From: Chryseobacterium jejuense
Lineage (GTDB): Bacteria; Bacteroidota; Bacteroidia; Flavobacteriales; Weeksellaceae
DNA: 64,000 nucleotides
Assembly (NCBI RefSeq): GCF_017877355.1
Contig: NZ_JAGIPR010000006.1
Coordinates: 62,001 to 126,000 of the forward strand
Direction of reading: 5' to 3'
Part shown: piece by piece, positions 36,358 to 45,553 of the stretch
Layout: each line of letters opens with the position of its first letter
Position numbering within the stretch: the stretch's first letter is position 1
Program-made: the position numbers and the translations under genes
Notes under the pieces: model-generated
Told to the model about the DNA's origin: nothing
Seen by the model: the letters and a program-made list of their open reading frames with translations, nothing else
The model's database searches: none

Positions 36358-37131
36358 ATGACATTTAAAAAAACAATACACTTTCTCCCTGCCTCTCTCC
36401 TTCTTTTGAATTGTTCTGTAAAGAATAATGTAAGTTCGGATCATGATTATGAAGTGAAGCGGGATACGTTAACGCTATTTGACCAAAGCAGAAACCGCAA
36501 AATCCCTGTTGCTTATTATCTGCCCAAAACCCATAAGAAAATTCCGAATCAGCAGGTGATTATTTTTAATCATGGATATGGTTTTAATAAAGGCGGCGAT
36601 TATTTTGTATACTCTTATTTAACAGAAAAACTAGCTTCAAAAGGATATTTTACTGTAAGCATTCAACATGAACAGACTACAGATGCTCCACTGCCTGTGG
36701 AAGGAAATCTGCAGATGGTAAGAAGGCCGTTCTGGCAAAGCGGTTCTGACAATATATTGTATGTATTGAATGAACTTAAAAAAACGAATCCTGATCTGGA
36801 TTATAAACACCTTACTTTAATCGGACATTCCAATGGCGGTGATATGGTCGCTTTATTTGGAAATCAGCATCCTAATCTTGTATATAAAATGATTACCATG
36901 GATAATCGCAGAATGTTCCTTCCAAGGACAAGCATTCCTAAAATTTATTCATTACGTTCCAATGACTATCCTGCTGATGAAGGCGTACTCCCTACAGAAG
37001 AAGAACAGAAAAAGTATCACATGACGATTCAGCCTACTTCCATCAACCATAGTCATATGGACAATAAAGGCAGTGATGATGAGAAAAAGATATTGAATGA
37101 TTTTGTCTTAAAATATCTGGAAGAAGGCTAG
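36358..37131 (+). CDS. Alpha/beta hydrolase lipoprotein
   Basis: 257 residues. Lipoprotein signal peptide ending LLNC (C19). The hydrolase core shows VIIFNHGYG (oxyanion region), the nucleophile elbow GHSNGG (S158) and a C-terminal His in SINHSHMDNKG. It is likely membrane-anchored on the periplasmic side or outer surface. The substrate is unknown; esterase or acylpeptidase-like activity is possible. Confidence 0.82.
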   Translation: MTFKKTIHFLPASLLLLNCSVKNNVSSDHDYEVKRDTLTLFDQSRNRKIPVAYYLPKTHKKIPNQQVIIFNHGYGFNKGGDYFVYSYLTEKLASKGYFTVSIQHEQTTDAPLPVEGNLQMVRRPFWQSGSDNILYVLNELKKTNPDLDYKHLTLIGHSNGGDMVALFGNQHPNLVYKMITMDNRRMFLPRTSIPKIYSLRSNDYPADEGVLPTEEEQKKYHMTIQPTSINHSHMDNKGSDDEKKILNDFVLKYLEEG

Positions 37132-37229
37132 TATTATTAGCAGGTTAGTCTTTTTAAAAATAAAAGAATTCGCTCTTTAGGAGCGAATTCAGTAGATAAG
37201 ACATCTCATTTTTTTAATTAGACAACAAT

Positions 37230-37270
37230 AAAAAAGCACAGCCGACAATGCTGTGCTTAAATTTTTATTT
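37230..37270 (+). terminator. Intrinsic terminator
   Basis: AAGCACAG (37234-37241) pairs with CTGTGCTT (37251-37258), followed by AAATTTTTATT; A-rich upstream side. Probably ends the hydrolase transcript. Confidence 0.6.
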
Positions 37271-37396
37271 CAAATTTAATTGCAATTTCAATAGTAGTAA
37301 GAAAAGCAAATAAAGTTTCCACTTCGATGTTTATTACATAGTAAATGTAGTAATATTTTTAATACGAAATATGAATTTAATGTTAAAATTCACAAG

Positions 37397-37420
37397 TTAT
37401 CCACAATTTACTGTGGATAA
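37397..37420. promoter_or_regulatory. Inverted pair of consensus DnaA boxes
   Basis: TTATCCACA (37397-37405) and its reverse complement TGTGGATAA (37412-37420) are separated by 6 bases. A near-match TGTGGTTAA lies at 37507-37515. They could be DnaA-titrating or regulatory sites; gene orientation around them does not support an origin. Confidence 0.5.
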
Positions 37421-37586
37421 ACCTACCGCTACTCCATAAATCGCCTCTTTAAAAGGGAAAAGCATCCAACAGCATTGTAATTATTCAATAGAGAAACGCA
37501 GGCATCTGTGGTTAAATAAGATCCAATATATAAACATTCGATTTTAAAGTATTTAAAAGAATAATTTGTATTTTTATTTTCCAATA

Positions 37587-37658
37587 GGCCTCATAGTTCA
37601 ATGGATAGAACAAAAGTTTCCTAAACTTTAGATCCAGGTTCGATTCCTGGTGAGGCCA
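37587..37658 (+). tRNA. tRNA-Arg (anticodon CCT)
   Basis: A full cloverleaf folds in 72 bases: acceptor GGCCTCA/TGAGGCC, D-stem GTTC/GAAC, anticodon stem AAAGT/ACTTT with loop TTCCTAA (anticodon CCT at 37620-37622, reads AGG) and T-stem CCAGG/CCTGG with TTCGATT. Discriminator A; CCA is not encoded. It stands alone. Confidence 0.95.
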
Positions 37659-37688
37659 CTCACAGAATCCCAATACCCAATATGCTTA

Positions 37689-37817
37689 TCAGTCTTTATA
37701 CTCACCCAACAATTTCCTCATATCCCCAGCACTCCTATTCAACTTCTCTTGTTTCTCTTTCAGCCATACTTGCTTTATTTTAAAAATAAAGCCTAAACTA
37801 AAGCAACTAAACTGCAT
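37689..37817 (-). pseudogene. Possible gene remnant next to the tRNA
   Basis: A minus-strand frame is open over about 66 codons and ends in a protein-like, charged helix (WLKEKQEKLNRSAGDMRKLL). From the ATG at 37817 it would be 42 residues. I do not recognise it. It may be the 3' end of a decayed gene; integrase remnants are common beside tRNAs, but no integrase motif is seen. Confidence 0.2.
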
Positions 37818-37952
37818 TACATAAAATTGATTGAATAACCAGATTTTGAATCCCTTTTTTAAAACGGTTGGAAAATAGTAATTTGCTGTCTAATATACCT
37901 TAGCTACATTTTTATTAGTTTATTAAGGATAAATATTTTACTATAACAGATG

Positions 37953-37984
37953 AAAAACGCACCAAATTTATTGATGCGTTTTTT
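37953..37984. terminator. Bidirectional terminator after the PAS-cupin operon
   Basis: AAAAACGCA pairs with TGCGTTTTT, with A and T runs on both sides; 100 bases beyond the minus-strand operon end at 38084. Confidence 0.65.
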
Positions 37985-38083
37985 AAATGTTTTTTTTAAT
38001 CAATAAACTGCATATTTTCAAAGAATCAAAAAAAACGTATTCCGTAAAATCCTAAATGAGATAAGCTGTCACTACTTACCAAC

Positions 38084-38932
38084 TTAAGAAAGTTCGTCAA
38101 TTATAGCAGTATAATCCGGAAAAATTTGTTTCAAATGATCTAAAAAAACTTTGCGTTCCTTGTCATCACTTGGTAAAGATGTACTGCAGCCGTCATGAAA
38201 ACCTGGTGCTAAACTGCAACTGCTTACATTAAAATCTTCATTTACAACTTTAGCGCCAAACCATGTATTTTTAGGTACTATAACTTGTAACTTTTCTCCT
38301 TTACTGGTATTCCGCCCTATCACTTTAACAACAGCTTTCTTTTTCTCCAAATCGAAAATATAAATTTGCAATGGAGAACCTTCGTGAAAAAACCATTGTT
38401 CATCCATCGTAAGTTTATGCAGTTTTAGCTTTGGTTGATTATCTATCAGAATAAAATTCAAGGAATAGGTGCTATCTTTGTCAGCTTCATGAGTATGATC
38501 AATACCAAAATAACCGACACCGTTTACTAACTTAAGCCCCAAATCTTTAATCCACGCTTTTTTAGTCTTCTGCAATGCGAAGTTAACAGTAGTACCCAAA
38601 ATTTCAAATTCATTTGTTGAACATCGCCATAAACCCTTTTGTGTAAGAATAGGCTGTTGCGATCCGTCTGGTAGCTGTATTACTTCGCGATGATTCAATA
38701 ATGGGACACCGGACTTTCGTACAGCTTCATCATCTTTTACATGTTGTGCTCTATCATCAATTGTCCCTATAATATCAGAGACAGAACTTCCTACTAATTT
38801 TGCAAAGTTTTCATTGCAAAATACAAATCTGGAATCAACATCTTTTACGCAGGTATAGACACCGTCCATATTTAATATAGAACTTGAATCCAGCCTAGTT
38901 TCTACAAGTGTAGCCGTTTCGTTATTATCCAT
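38084..38932 (-). CDS. PAS domain - cupin (DUF985) fusion protein
   Basis: 282 residues in two parts. Residues about 20-120 look like a PAS sensor domain (GVYTCVKDVDSRFVFCNENFAKLVG, then REVIQLPDGSQQPILTQKG). Residues about 128-275 match the DUF985/cupin_5 fold: STYSLNFILID, LHKLTMDEQWFFHEGSPLQIYIFD with candidate metal/ligand residues H172, E178 and H183, QVIVPKNTWFGAKV and SCSLAPGF. DUF985 proteins are small-molecule-binding cupins, often linked to sugar metabolism. There is no DNA-binding, kinase or signal peptide region. The GMC oxidoreductase lies 5 bases upstream in the same operon. The fusion is unusual. Confidence 0.75.
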   Translation of the reverse strand: MDNNETATLVETRLDSSSILNMDGVYTCVKDVDSRFVFCNENFAKLVGSSVSDIIGTIDDRAQHVKDDEAVRKSGVPLLNHREVIQLPDGSQQPILTQKGLWRCSTNEFEILGTTVNFALQKTKKAWIKDLGLKLVNGVGYFGIDHTHEADKDSTYSLNFILIDNQPKLKLHKLTMDEQWFFHEGSPLQIYIFDLEKKKAVVKVIGRNTSKGEKLQVIVPKNTWFGAKVVNEDFNVSSCSLAPGFHDGCSTSLPSDDKERKVFLDHLKQIFPDYTAIIDELS

Positions 38933-38937
38933 AATAC

Positions 38938-40974
38938 TTAAAATTTAGATTGGTCCATTAAAGAAAAAGCTTCAATAGGTTCGGTATATTCACCATTAGC
39001 ATGTTTTCCTGTACCGTTAACATTTTTAGCTTTAATACCCTTACGCGCTTCTTTTGCAGCAAATCTTTTATCAGCTAATTGTAATGCCATTGCTGTCATG
39101 GTCAAAGTAGGATTCCAGGCACCGCTCTGTGCCCATAGTGACGCTCCTGTTATAAATAAATTAGATACAGGTTTGTCTGGGTTTAGCAATTGATACTCTA
39201 AATTTACTACAGCTTTAATACCATTCTCATTTTCTATAGGTAATGTAGAACCTTCGTGCACCATTGCCGGGACGTGCGGGTAAAGTGTACGTGCATCTTT
39301 CTTTACCCATGAATTTTGCATTTCAGAACGCTTCTCCAAATCTTTGACCACATCCTTGCCTAATTGAGACTCTTGATAATAGTTCAAATCGCTATACCAG
39401 TATTCAGGGTCACCAAATAAGTAATCAAGAATATCATAGGTTGCTTTACCCATATCATCCCATGTTTCTTTATCCAGATCACTTGGATTACAGCGCAATA
39501 CACTTGCAGTAGTAGCATCGTGATCGTGATTAGCATGGAAATATGCATTTGGATTATGAATATCTAATTCACCCAGAATAGCACACACTAATATCACATG
39601 GTTTTCTGAGTGTGCCAATTGTTCCGGAGAGGCTGTAGATACAACATCCGGCATATAGCGCATGGCAAGTTCTCTATTCTTATCCGGGTGAGGATCATGA
39701 ATGATGGACAACTGAATATGAAACTGCTGCTTATTTTTCGCAAAAAATGGCAGGTAAATGGCTCCCATCTGCAAATTGTCATTTTCTGAAATCGAATCTT
39801 TTCCTATAAGCTCCAAAAATTTATATTTCTCTACTCTAGCCGTTATTGCAGAAATCGTATGGGCTGTAAAATGCTGACCAGCCGATTCATGATTGAATGA
39901 TTTCTGAATCAGCGTAGCAGGCGGCATAGCTCCGGTTGCTAATATCAATTCTGCATCATTCAATGCTATTGTACCCCTAGTTGTTGATAAGCCATAGGCT
40001 TTATTATCTTCATTCAAAATCTCTTCTACCACACACTCTGTAAGAATATGTAACCTGTTTGGATACATATTATTTCTTTCTTTTCGTCTTTTTTCTTCAA
40101 TAGGATCTTTTTTAGTGTCAAATGCAGTACTGTCTACCAAATTCAAAATCGCAGTTGGAGTAGAGAACTTATTAAAATCAATCCCTTTATTCTCGCCATC
40201 ACCACAAGCCAAAGAAGCGTATTCAACCTTCATCAGTTGAGCACCTGTATTATTTCCTCCATAAACATTCGAGTTAAAATTTTTTCTATTGTTATTAAAT
40301 TTATCGTAAATAGCATCTTGCAATACTCCATATTCTGGTAATTGTAATTTACTCAAATTGTCTTCCAAATCCAGTCCTTTTAATTTTTTTAAGTTTTTCA
40401 CAAAAGGCAAACTATTAGACTTATGAACATGCAATAACTCGGTGGCATCTTCAAAATAAGACTTTGCTTTACCGTCCTTTTCTGTTAGAGATTTAAATAA
40501 AACTGGAGACCATTTTTCAGCTTGATCTACTTCGGGTTGTGGACACCAGGCACTCCACAAGAAACTTCTCCCACCAAAATAAGGTAACATACCATGCTGT
40601 GTTACACGATAAGGTGCCTTTTCAAGCATAGTAGATTGAGATAAGCTCCAAGGGAAAGTTTCAGAGATAGGGCCAACCAGTTTCTTATAGCTTGCCCCTA
40701 AATTCTGAAAATGGGTTGGCAATAAGAATCCTCCCCTTTCAATCATTAGAATTGTAGCTTCTTTGTCTTTTTCCAAAATTCTTTTAGCGAAGGCATACCC
40801 ACAGAACCCCGAGCCAATAACGATATAGTCATAAGAATTATTTTCTTTTGCTTCTTTCCATTGACCTTCTGTCAAGAAATAAGCGTGATTCATGATATCC
40901 TGAATGTCAGGTCGCTGAGGGCCCGGAGTTGGATATCCATTACCCAGATTTTTTGATGATGCAAAATTTCCCAT
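38938..40974 (-). CDS. GMC-family FAD oxidoreductase (pyranose-oxidase-like)
   Basis: 678 residues. FAD-binding YDYIVIGSGFCGYAFAKRIL (G54-x-G-x-x-G59) and the ERGG following strand 2; near the C-terminus SLWAQSGAWNPTLTMTAMALQLAD, with the conserved Asn (N621) of GMC active sites. There is no signal or Tat peptide, so it is cytoplasmic, unlike gluconate/sorbitol dehydrogenases of the family. The N-terminal 45 residues are extra. The substrate is probably a sugar or polyol; this is inference. First gene of an operon with the PAS-cupin protein. Confidence 0.85.
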   Translation of the reverse strand: MGNFASSKNLGNGYPTPGPQRPDIQDIMNHAYFLTEGQWKEAKENNSYDYIVIGSGFCGYAFAKRILEKDKEATILMIERGGFLLPTHFQNLGASYKKLVGPISETFPWSLSQSTMLEKAPYRVTQHGMLPYFGGRSFLWSAWCPQPEVDQAEKWSPVLFKSLTEKDGKAKSYFEDATELLHVHKSNSLPFVKNLKKLKGLDLEDNLSKLQLPEYGVLQDAIYDKFNNNRKNFNSNVYGGNNTGAQLMKVEYASLACGDGENKGIDFNKFSTPTAILNLVDSTAFDTKKDPIEEKRRKERNNMYPNRLHILTECVVEEILNEDNKAYGLSTTRGTIALNDAELILATGAMPPATLIQKSFNHESAGQHFTAHTISAITARVEKYKFLELIGKDSISENDNLQMGAIYLPFFAKNKQQFHIQLSIIHDPHPDKNRELAMRYMPDVVSTASPEQLAHSENHVILVCAILGELDIHNPNAYFHANHDHDATTASVLRCNPSDLDKETWDDMGKATYDILDYLFGDPEYWYSDLNYYQESQLGKDVVKDLEKRSEMQNSWVKKDARTLYPHVPAMVHEGSTLPIENENGIKAVVNLEYQLLNPDKPVSNLFITGASLWAQSGAWNPTLTMTAMALQLADKRFAAKEARKGIKAKNVNGTGKHANGEYTEPIEAFSLMDQSKF

Positions 40975-41185
40975 AGTTATTAGTTTATTTTTATGGATTA
41001 ATATTATGGGATAAAAATAATAAGTTCAAAATAATACATATTCAGTATTTATACTTAATTATGACATAAATATCAATAATTCAAACAAAAAATAATAAAT
41101 AAATGATTGACATCAATCTCTGCTTTTTGAAGGCAGGAATTTAAAATGTTAATAGGATTTACAATACAATATTTAAATATTTTGT

Positions 41186-41193
41186 TAAATTTG
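41186..41193 (+). promoter_or_regulatory. -7 element TAAATTTG
   Basis: Exact TAnnTTTG, 32 bases before the ATG at 41226. Confidence 0.5.
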
Positions 41194-41225
41194 CCAGATT
41201 TTTTAAAAATACTAAACTAATTTCA

Positions 41226-42287
41226 ATGAAAACAAGAAAATTATTCACACCACTGTTTATAATGTTATGTCTTGGCATTAATGCACAGATAAAGATTAAT
41301 GATAATAAATACAATAAATTAATTAAAGGAGAAAAGTATACCGAGGCATTAGCCTATTTAAAAGAAAAAGGAGGTGTTAATAATCAAAGTTATTGGTTCA
41401 GTGAAGATGCTAAACAATTAGTCACTTATTGCTTTGATCCTAATTTTGATGACAACAAGTACAATATCATCATTTCATACGTGAATAGCTGCTTCAAAGG
41501 TATGGACCACAAGGACAGAAGTTATTATGATGTTGCCAACTGATATCTTGTGAAGGCCAATCATTATTTATGGAAAGAGGATTATCAAAATGCAGCACTG
41601 GCTTACAAAGAATCTTTGGAAAGATTAGATAAATTTAAGAAAGAAAGCGATATTAATCCTGAAGACATAAAAAAAATAAAAAGTGTCATTGACAGATATT
41701 ATTTCAATCAGGTAGAAACTCATAAAATGGCGCAGGCATTAAGAAATTTCGATGTGAGTAAGTTAAATTTATCTGAACAGCAAACTTTTGAAACAAAGCA
41801 GGCGATAAAAACATTACTGGCTGAGTATGATAAGCCTCATAAGGTTCATTTCATTACCTATGAGAATAATTCTACTATCAATAAAGATTTCGCATCTTAT
41901 TATTTTACAATGGGTAATTATTTTGCTAATTATTTCAGTGGCAGTTTTTTCTATAATATGTCTAAAACAATGAAGGATAAACTTTTCCCAACCATTGATT
42001 TAAAAACTCTTTTTGATAATGATAAATATAAAACCAAAGAGGAGGAATCACAGCAAACGGAACAAAGAAAAGCTTCATTAGTTAAAAAGTATGGTAAAAA
42101 CTTTGGAGAATCAATTTTTAATGGAAAGATAATTATAGGAATGACTAAGAAGATACTGGAAGATGAATTTAATAAACCAAGAGCTGTAGATACTTATGAG
42201 TATTCTGAGTTTTGGACATGGTCTAATATAATGGTTACCATTGATAAAAAAACACAGAAAGTAACAGGTGTAACTCAGTTACAATAA
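41226..42287 (+). pseudogene. Secreted TPR-like protein gene interrupted by an in-frame TGA
   Basis: A signal peptide (MKTRKLFTPLFIMLCLGINAQ) opens a frame that stops at TGA (41541-41543) after 105 codons. It then continues in the same frame through NHYLWKEDYQNAALAYKESLERLDKF, a TPR-like helix pair, to 42287 (about 353 codons in all). The context AAC-TGA-TAT suggests a Trp TGG changed to TGA. The downstream half could only restart at a GTG (41550) without signal peptide. The promoter and terminator are intact, so the damage looks recent. Function unknown. Confidence 0.75.
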
Positions 42288-42308
42288 TCTGATAAAATAA
42301 CTCAATAT

Positions 42309-42343
42309 AAAGGCTTTTCTTTTTTACAAGGAAAGCCTTTTTA
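42309..42343 (+). terminator. Intrinsic terminator
   Basis: AAAGGCTTT (42309-42317) pairs with AAAGCCTTT (42332-42340) with T's following; 22 bases after the broken gene. Confidence 0.8.
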
Positions 42344-42416
42344 ATAGATCTTTTTTACAACAATAATTTATCTGTAATAGCCACGACTTGGTCTAACATT
42401 ATAAAAGGTTCTATAA

Positions 42417-42824
42417 TTATATTTTGACATAGCATAAACAATCTTTCAACTGTTTTTCAATGTATTCTATATAATCATATTCCATAAGACCTATCGTGTA
42501 TTTCTCCCATGGAGCTACTAGATTTTCATTTTTGTTGATATAAAAATTAATTAACTCTAACAGGGCTTTTCTACTAAATTCCTCTTCTGTATAATTTTCA
42601 ATTCTTTCAAATTCTTCATTATTGATAATTACATTGTACAGAGATAATAACTGCTGTTTACAATTATTTTCGCCAAAAAGAATTATTGAATTTTCTAGTT
42701 TGGAAGATGAAAATCTTTTTAAAATGAAAACAGGAGTATAATCCTGATAAGGCTCTCCCCATTCAAATTTTCCCTCTTCAATTTTACAATTAGGTATTGT
42801 TTTTATGTCTATATAATTCTCCAT
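42417..42824 (-). CDS. Small cytoplasmic protein of unknown function
   Basis: 135 residues, acidic, no signal peptide or membrane segment. Size, acidity and isolation resemble orphan immunity proteins or lineage-specific genes, but there is no motif to name it. No toxin gene is adjacent. It is monocistronic on the minus strand. Confidence 0.6.
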   Translation of the reverse strand: MENYIDIKTIPNCKIEEGKFEWGEPYQDYTPVFILKRFSSSKLENSIILFGENNCKQQLLSLYNVIINNEEFERIENYTEEEFSRKALLELINFYINKNENLVAPWEKYTIGLMEYDYIEYIEKQLKDCLCYVKI

Positions 42825-43037
42825 AATCTAGTAAACCTCATGTTTCTTTACCTGTTTTAAATTTCTATATCAACAGCGATTTGATTTCCTGCCTATTATA
42901 AAATAATTAATACTCTTTTCATGTATTAATCTTCACCAATATAAATATATACATTCTCTTCCTTTACTGGTTTAATACAGCTTTATATTCCTTTACATTA
43001 ATCAAAAATTTCCGACATTTGCACCAATTAAATAATA

Positions 43038-43271
43038 ATGGAAGAATTTGAACTCCCCGTAACCTATAAAGGAAAAGAAGAACTTTTCAATGTAAAACTG
43101 GCAACATTTACCCATGGTTATAAATTCTATGTAGATGTAAAGGGTAACGAAGTTGTTTTTGAACGGGATGATTCAGGCAATATGCGGGCGCTTGTACAGG
43201 ATACCTCATCAGAATCTAAAGTAGATAAAGGACTTATTGAAGCCATTATGGAGGTATTTAATGCTCTTTAA
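43038..43271 (+). CDS. Small conserved-looking protein of unknown function
   Basis: 77 residues: a beta-rich start (FELPVTYKGKEELFNVKLATFTHGYKFYVDVKGNEVVFERDD) and a C-terminal helix (KGLIEAIMEVFNAL). This is a small alpha/beta cytoplasmic protein with ordered coding features. I recognise no family motif. Confidence 0.7.
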   Translation: MEEFELPVTYKGKEELFNVKLATFTHGYKFYVDVKGNEVVFERDDSGNMRALVQDTSSESKVDKGLIEAIMEVFNAL

Positions 43272-43408
43272 TCTAAGCTGATTCCAGTTTATAGGCTTTA
43301 AGGCGTTTCACACATTGAGAATCATTTTATAGGTCCGTTGTATGAGTTAATAGAAAAGAATGGCTAGACACCATCACAGGATTGGCCATCACCAATTCTT
43401 TATAAACT

Positions 43409-44365
43409 TTAAAATACTTCCAGATCCTTAGTTCCCTTGGGACGATAGAGATAAAGGGTAATATAAGTTGTAGTTATATTATCCTTACCTTTTCTTTTAA
43501 AGCCACCCCAAAGAGTTGATTTTTCATTATTGATTTTCTGCAGGCATACGATTTTACCCTCAGCATAAAAAGTCATTTTATAGTCTTCTATTGGTTTTAA
43601 ATCAAAAAATGTAATATCAGTATTTGTTCGGAATACATATTCATTCCATCTATCCTTTATCTCATTTGGCAGTAAGTACAGTTGTTTTGCTACTCTTTTT
43701 TCTCTGTTATAATAAATCGTTGCCAATGTGCTCCATGAGCCGGTCATGTAAATATCTCTTATCTTATTGTATTTAGCAGCTACTTCCTGCTCTAGAGCCT
43801 GCAGTTTATCTTTATCATCAGTTAATAAAACCTCAGCATTTTCAAGAGTTTCTATATGATAAGGAATGTCTGCAAAAAAAGTGAATGCATCTTCAAAAGT
43901 ATTATTATTTACCCGTTTCTTTTTAGATGTTGAATATTTTCTCACTTCGTCTTCTTCAGGGTTTCCAGTCTTATTTTTCAGTGATTTTACAATCTTCACC
44001 TGTATTTCTGAATTAGGAGAAAGCTCCGTATTTAAAACATTCTTATCCTGATTAAATCCCGGAGTCATTTTAATGGTAATTTTCTGATTTCCTTTTTTTG
44101 TAATCCATTCATTCAATGGAAAATAAGAACCGGCCAGACCACTACCGGAGATATCAATATGTTTTATAACAGGAATATCATTAATTAAGACTTCAAAAGA
44201 ACAGTTGTTGGTAGAGATATAAACACCATAACGCGGTCCATCCTCAAAATATCGGATTCCCTGAACCGTTGTGGGATTATTCTGATGGAATATAACAGGC
44301 TCAGTGTTCTTCTCAGCATGAGCTGGCAAGGATAATATCAAGCCTACTAAAATATATTTTTTCAT
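43409..44365 (-). CDS. Secreted protein of unknown function, paralog A
   Basis: 318 residues with signal peptide (MKKYILVGLILSLPAHA). Beta-sandwich-like N-terminal half and a helical middle (about 180-215, ALEQEVAAKYNKIRDIYMTGSWSTLATIY). It ends with a strand pattern (PIEDYKMTFYAEGKIVCLQ ... YLYRPKGTKDLEVF) that is clearly shared with the gene upstream (PIENYVMKLYGNNKMVRLE ... LLYIPKGAKSLQII). The two lie 10 bases apart and form an operon. Function not recognised. Confidence 0.8.
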   Translation of the reverse strand: MKKYILVGLILSLPAHAEKNTEPVIFHQNNPTTVQGIRYFEDGPRYGVYISTNNCSFEVLINDIPVIKHIDISGSGLAGSYFPLNEWITKKGNQKITIKMTPGFNQDKNVLNTELSPNSEIQVKIVKSLKNKTGNPEEDEVRKYSTSKKKRVNNNTFEDAFTFFADIPYHIETLENAEVLLTDDKDKLQALEQEVAAKYNKIRDIYMTGSWSTLATIYYNREKRVAKQLYLLPNEIKDRWNEYVFRTNTDITFFDLKPIEDYKMTFYAEGKIVCLQKINNEKSTLWGGFKRKGKDNITTTYITLYLYRPKGTKDLEVF

Positions 44366-44375
44366 AATTATTACC

Positions 44376-45353
44376 TTATCTTATAATTTGCAAAGATTTA
44401 GCTCCTTTCGGAATATATAACAGCATATCAATAAAAGTTGTTCTGCTCATCCCATTTTTACCGCTTTCCGTATACCTCAACAGTGATTCTCCCCGATGAA
44501 CTCCATCTTTGGGTTCTAATCTCACCATTTTATTGTTGCCATACAGTTTCATCACATAGTTTTCAATGGGATAGATACTCTGCATAGAAATTTCTGAATC
44601 CGAACGCACTGAAGCATTGGATTTTCCTTTTCTTCCTTTTAAAGTTTGAAATTTAGTCATAATATCCTTAGGAAAATACTCCGCCTGATACCATTCTGTG
44701 TCTGCATTCAGAAATTGGGTATTCAAATAATCATAATCTTTTTCTTTGAGAGCAGAAGCAATGGTATTATAAAAACTAACCACTTTTAATTCCAAATCTT
44801 TTTGATCCATTTGAGACAGGTCTTCTCCATTTCCCCAGCCTTGGAGAGTGTATGGGACAGAAGCATCAAAATTTAAACTGGTTCTATAGTCTGTTAATTT
44901 AGAAAAATCAATTTTCTGTTCATTATTTTTAAATACTAATACCTGTGTAGGTTCTATCAGGGATTTATCTTTATTCCAACCTGTTTTTTCTATTTTTAAA
45001 ATAAAGTTTTCACCATTTTCAAGATAATGCTTTTGAATTCCATCCTTTTCATATCCGGGATAAAGTTCAATTTCTATTTTCTGCTTTCCAGCCTTTAGGA
45101 TAGATGGATTAATATTTACTCTTGTTGTTACCGGAGATTGATCAAAATTTGAAAAAACAGGACACCCATTTATTAGTATTTTAAAATTAAATAAAGATTG
45201 AATATCCATTTGGTAAAGCGGTTCATTTTTATACGGAATGATCTTCCCTGATAAATGCTCCAATCTTTGCTCAGTTGGCATTGTGACTTTTTTGTCCTGA
45301 CTGTTGCAGGGTATAGAAAAAAGGAAATAGAAAAACAATAAGTTTAAACGCAT
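44376..45353 (-). CDS. Secreted protein of unknown function, paralog B
   Basis: 325 residues, signal peptide MRLNLLFFYFLFSIPCNSQ (a Cys near the end could make it a lipoprotein, but the lipobox is weak). Same architecture as paralog A: N-terminal beta-rich part with ILINGCPVF / VNINPSILKAGKQKIEIELYPGYEKDG, a helical middle and a matching C-terminus. It probably arose by tandem duplication. Confidence 0.8.
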   Translation of the reverse strand: MRLNLLFFYFLFSIPCNSQDKKVTMPTEQRLEHLSGKIIPYKNEPLYQMDIQSLFNFKILINGCPVFSNFDQSPVTTRVNINPSILKAGKQKIEIELYPGYEKDGIQKHYLENGENFILKIEKTGWNKDKSLIEPTQVLVFKNNEQKIDFSKLTDYRTSLNFDASVPYTLQGWGNGEDLSQMDQKDLELKVVSFYNTIASALKEKDYDYLNTQFLNADTEWYQAEYFPKDIMTKFQTLKGRKGKSNASVRSDSEISMQSIYPIENYVMKLYGNNKMVRLEPKDGVHRGESLLRYTESGKNGMSRTTFIDMLLYIPKGAKSLQIIR

Positions 45354-45502
45354 AAGTTTTCAGGATAATTAGTTCATTCTCTATACAATCAAGAATAATT
45401 ATTTTCCTGATCTGATAAAAATAAGAATATTTTTATATTATTCTAATGGTTAAAAATAGACTTATGCATCTAGGTGGGAATAAAGTATGTTTTAAAATAT
45501 AC

Positions 45503-45530
45503 AAAGGAGACCTTTTCGGGATCTCCTTTT
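45503..45530. terminator. Intrinsic terminator
   Basis: AAAGGAGA (45503-45510) pairs with TCTCCTTT (45522-45529); the T tail is better on the plus strand, but it lies just beyond the minus-strand gene ending at 45554. Confidence 0.5.
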
Positions 45531-45553
45531 CTTTTTACACTATTCTATAATGA

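Larger units (their letters stand above)
37132..37586. other. Gene-free stretch with hairpins and DnaA-box pair
   Basis: It contains no credible gene. It contains a perfect 10-bp hairpin (GAATTCGCTC, loop 5, 37166-37190) without a T tail, a terminator at 37230-37270 and the inverted DnaA boxes described separately. Confidence 0.5.

Noticed and set aside
37166..37190. Intrinsic terminator
   Set aside because: The 10-bp hairpin is perfect but has no T-run on either side; kept only as an unexplained hairpin.
37132..37586. Replication origin
   Set aside because: Only two exact DnaA boxes, no dnaA or usual origin neighbours, and long genes on both sides run toward the site rather than away from it.
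41550..42287. Independent 245-residue gene
   Set aside because: It is in the same frame as 41226-41543, has no promoter or ATG, and continues the TPR-like sequence interrupted by a single TGA.
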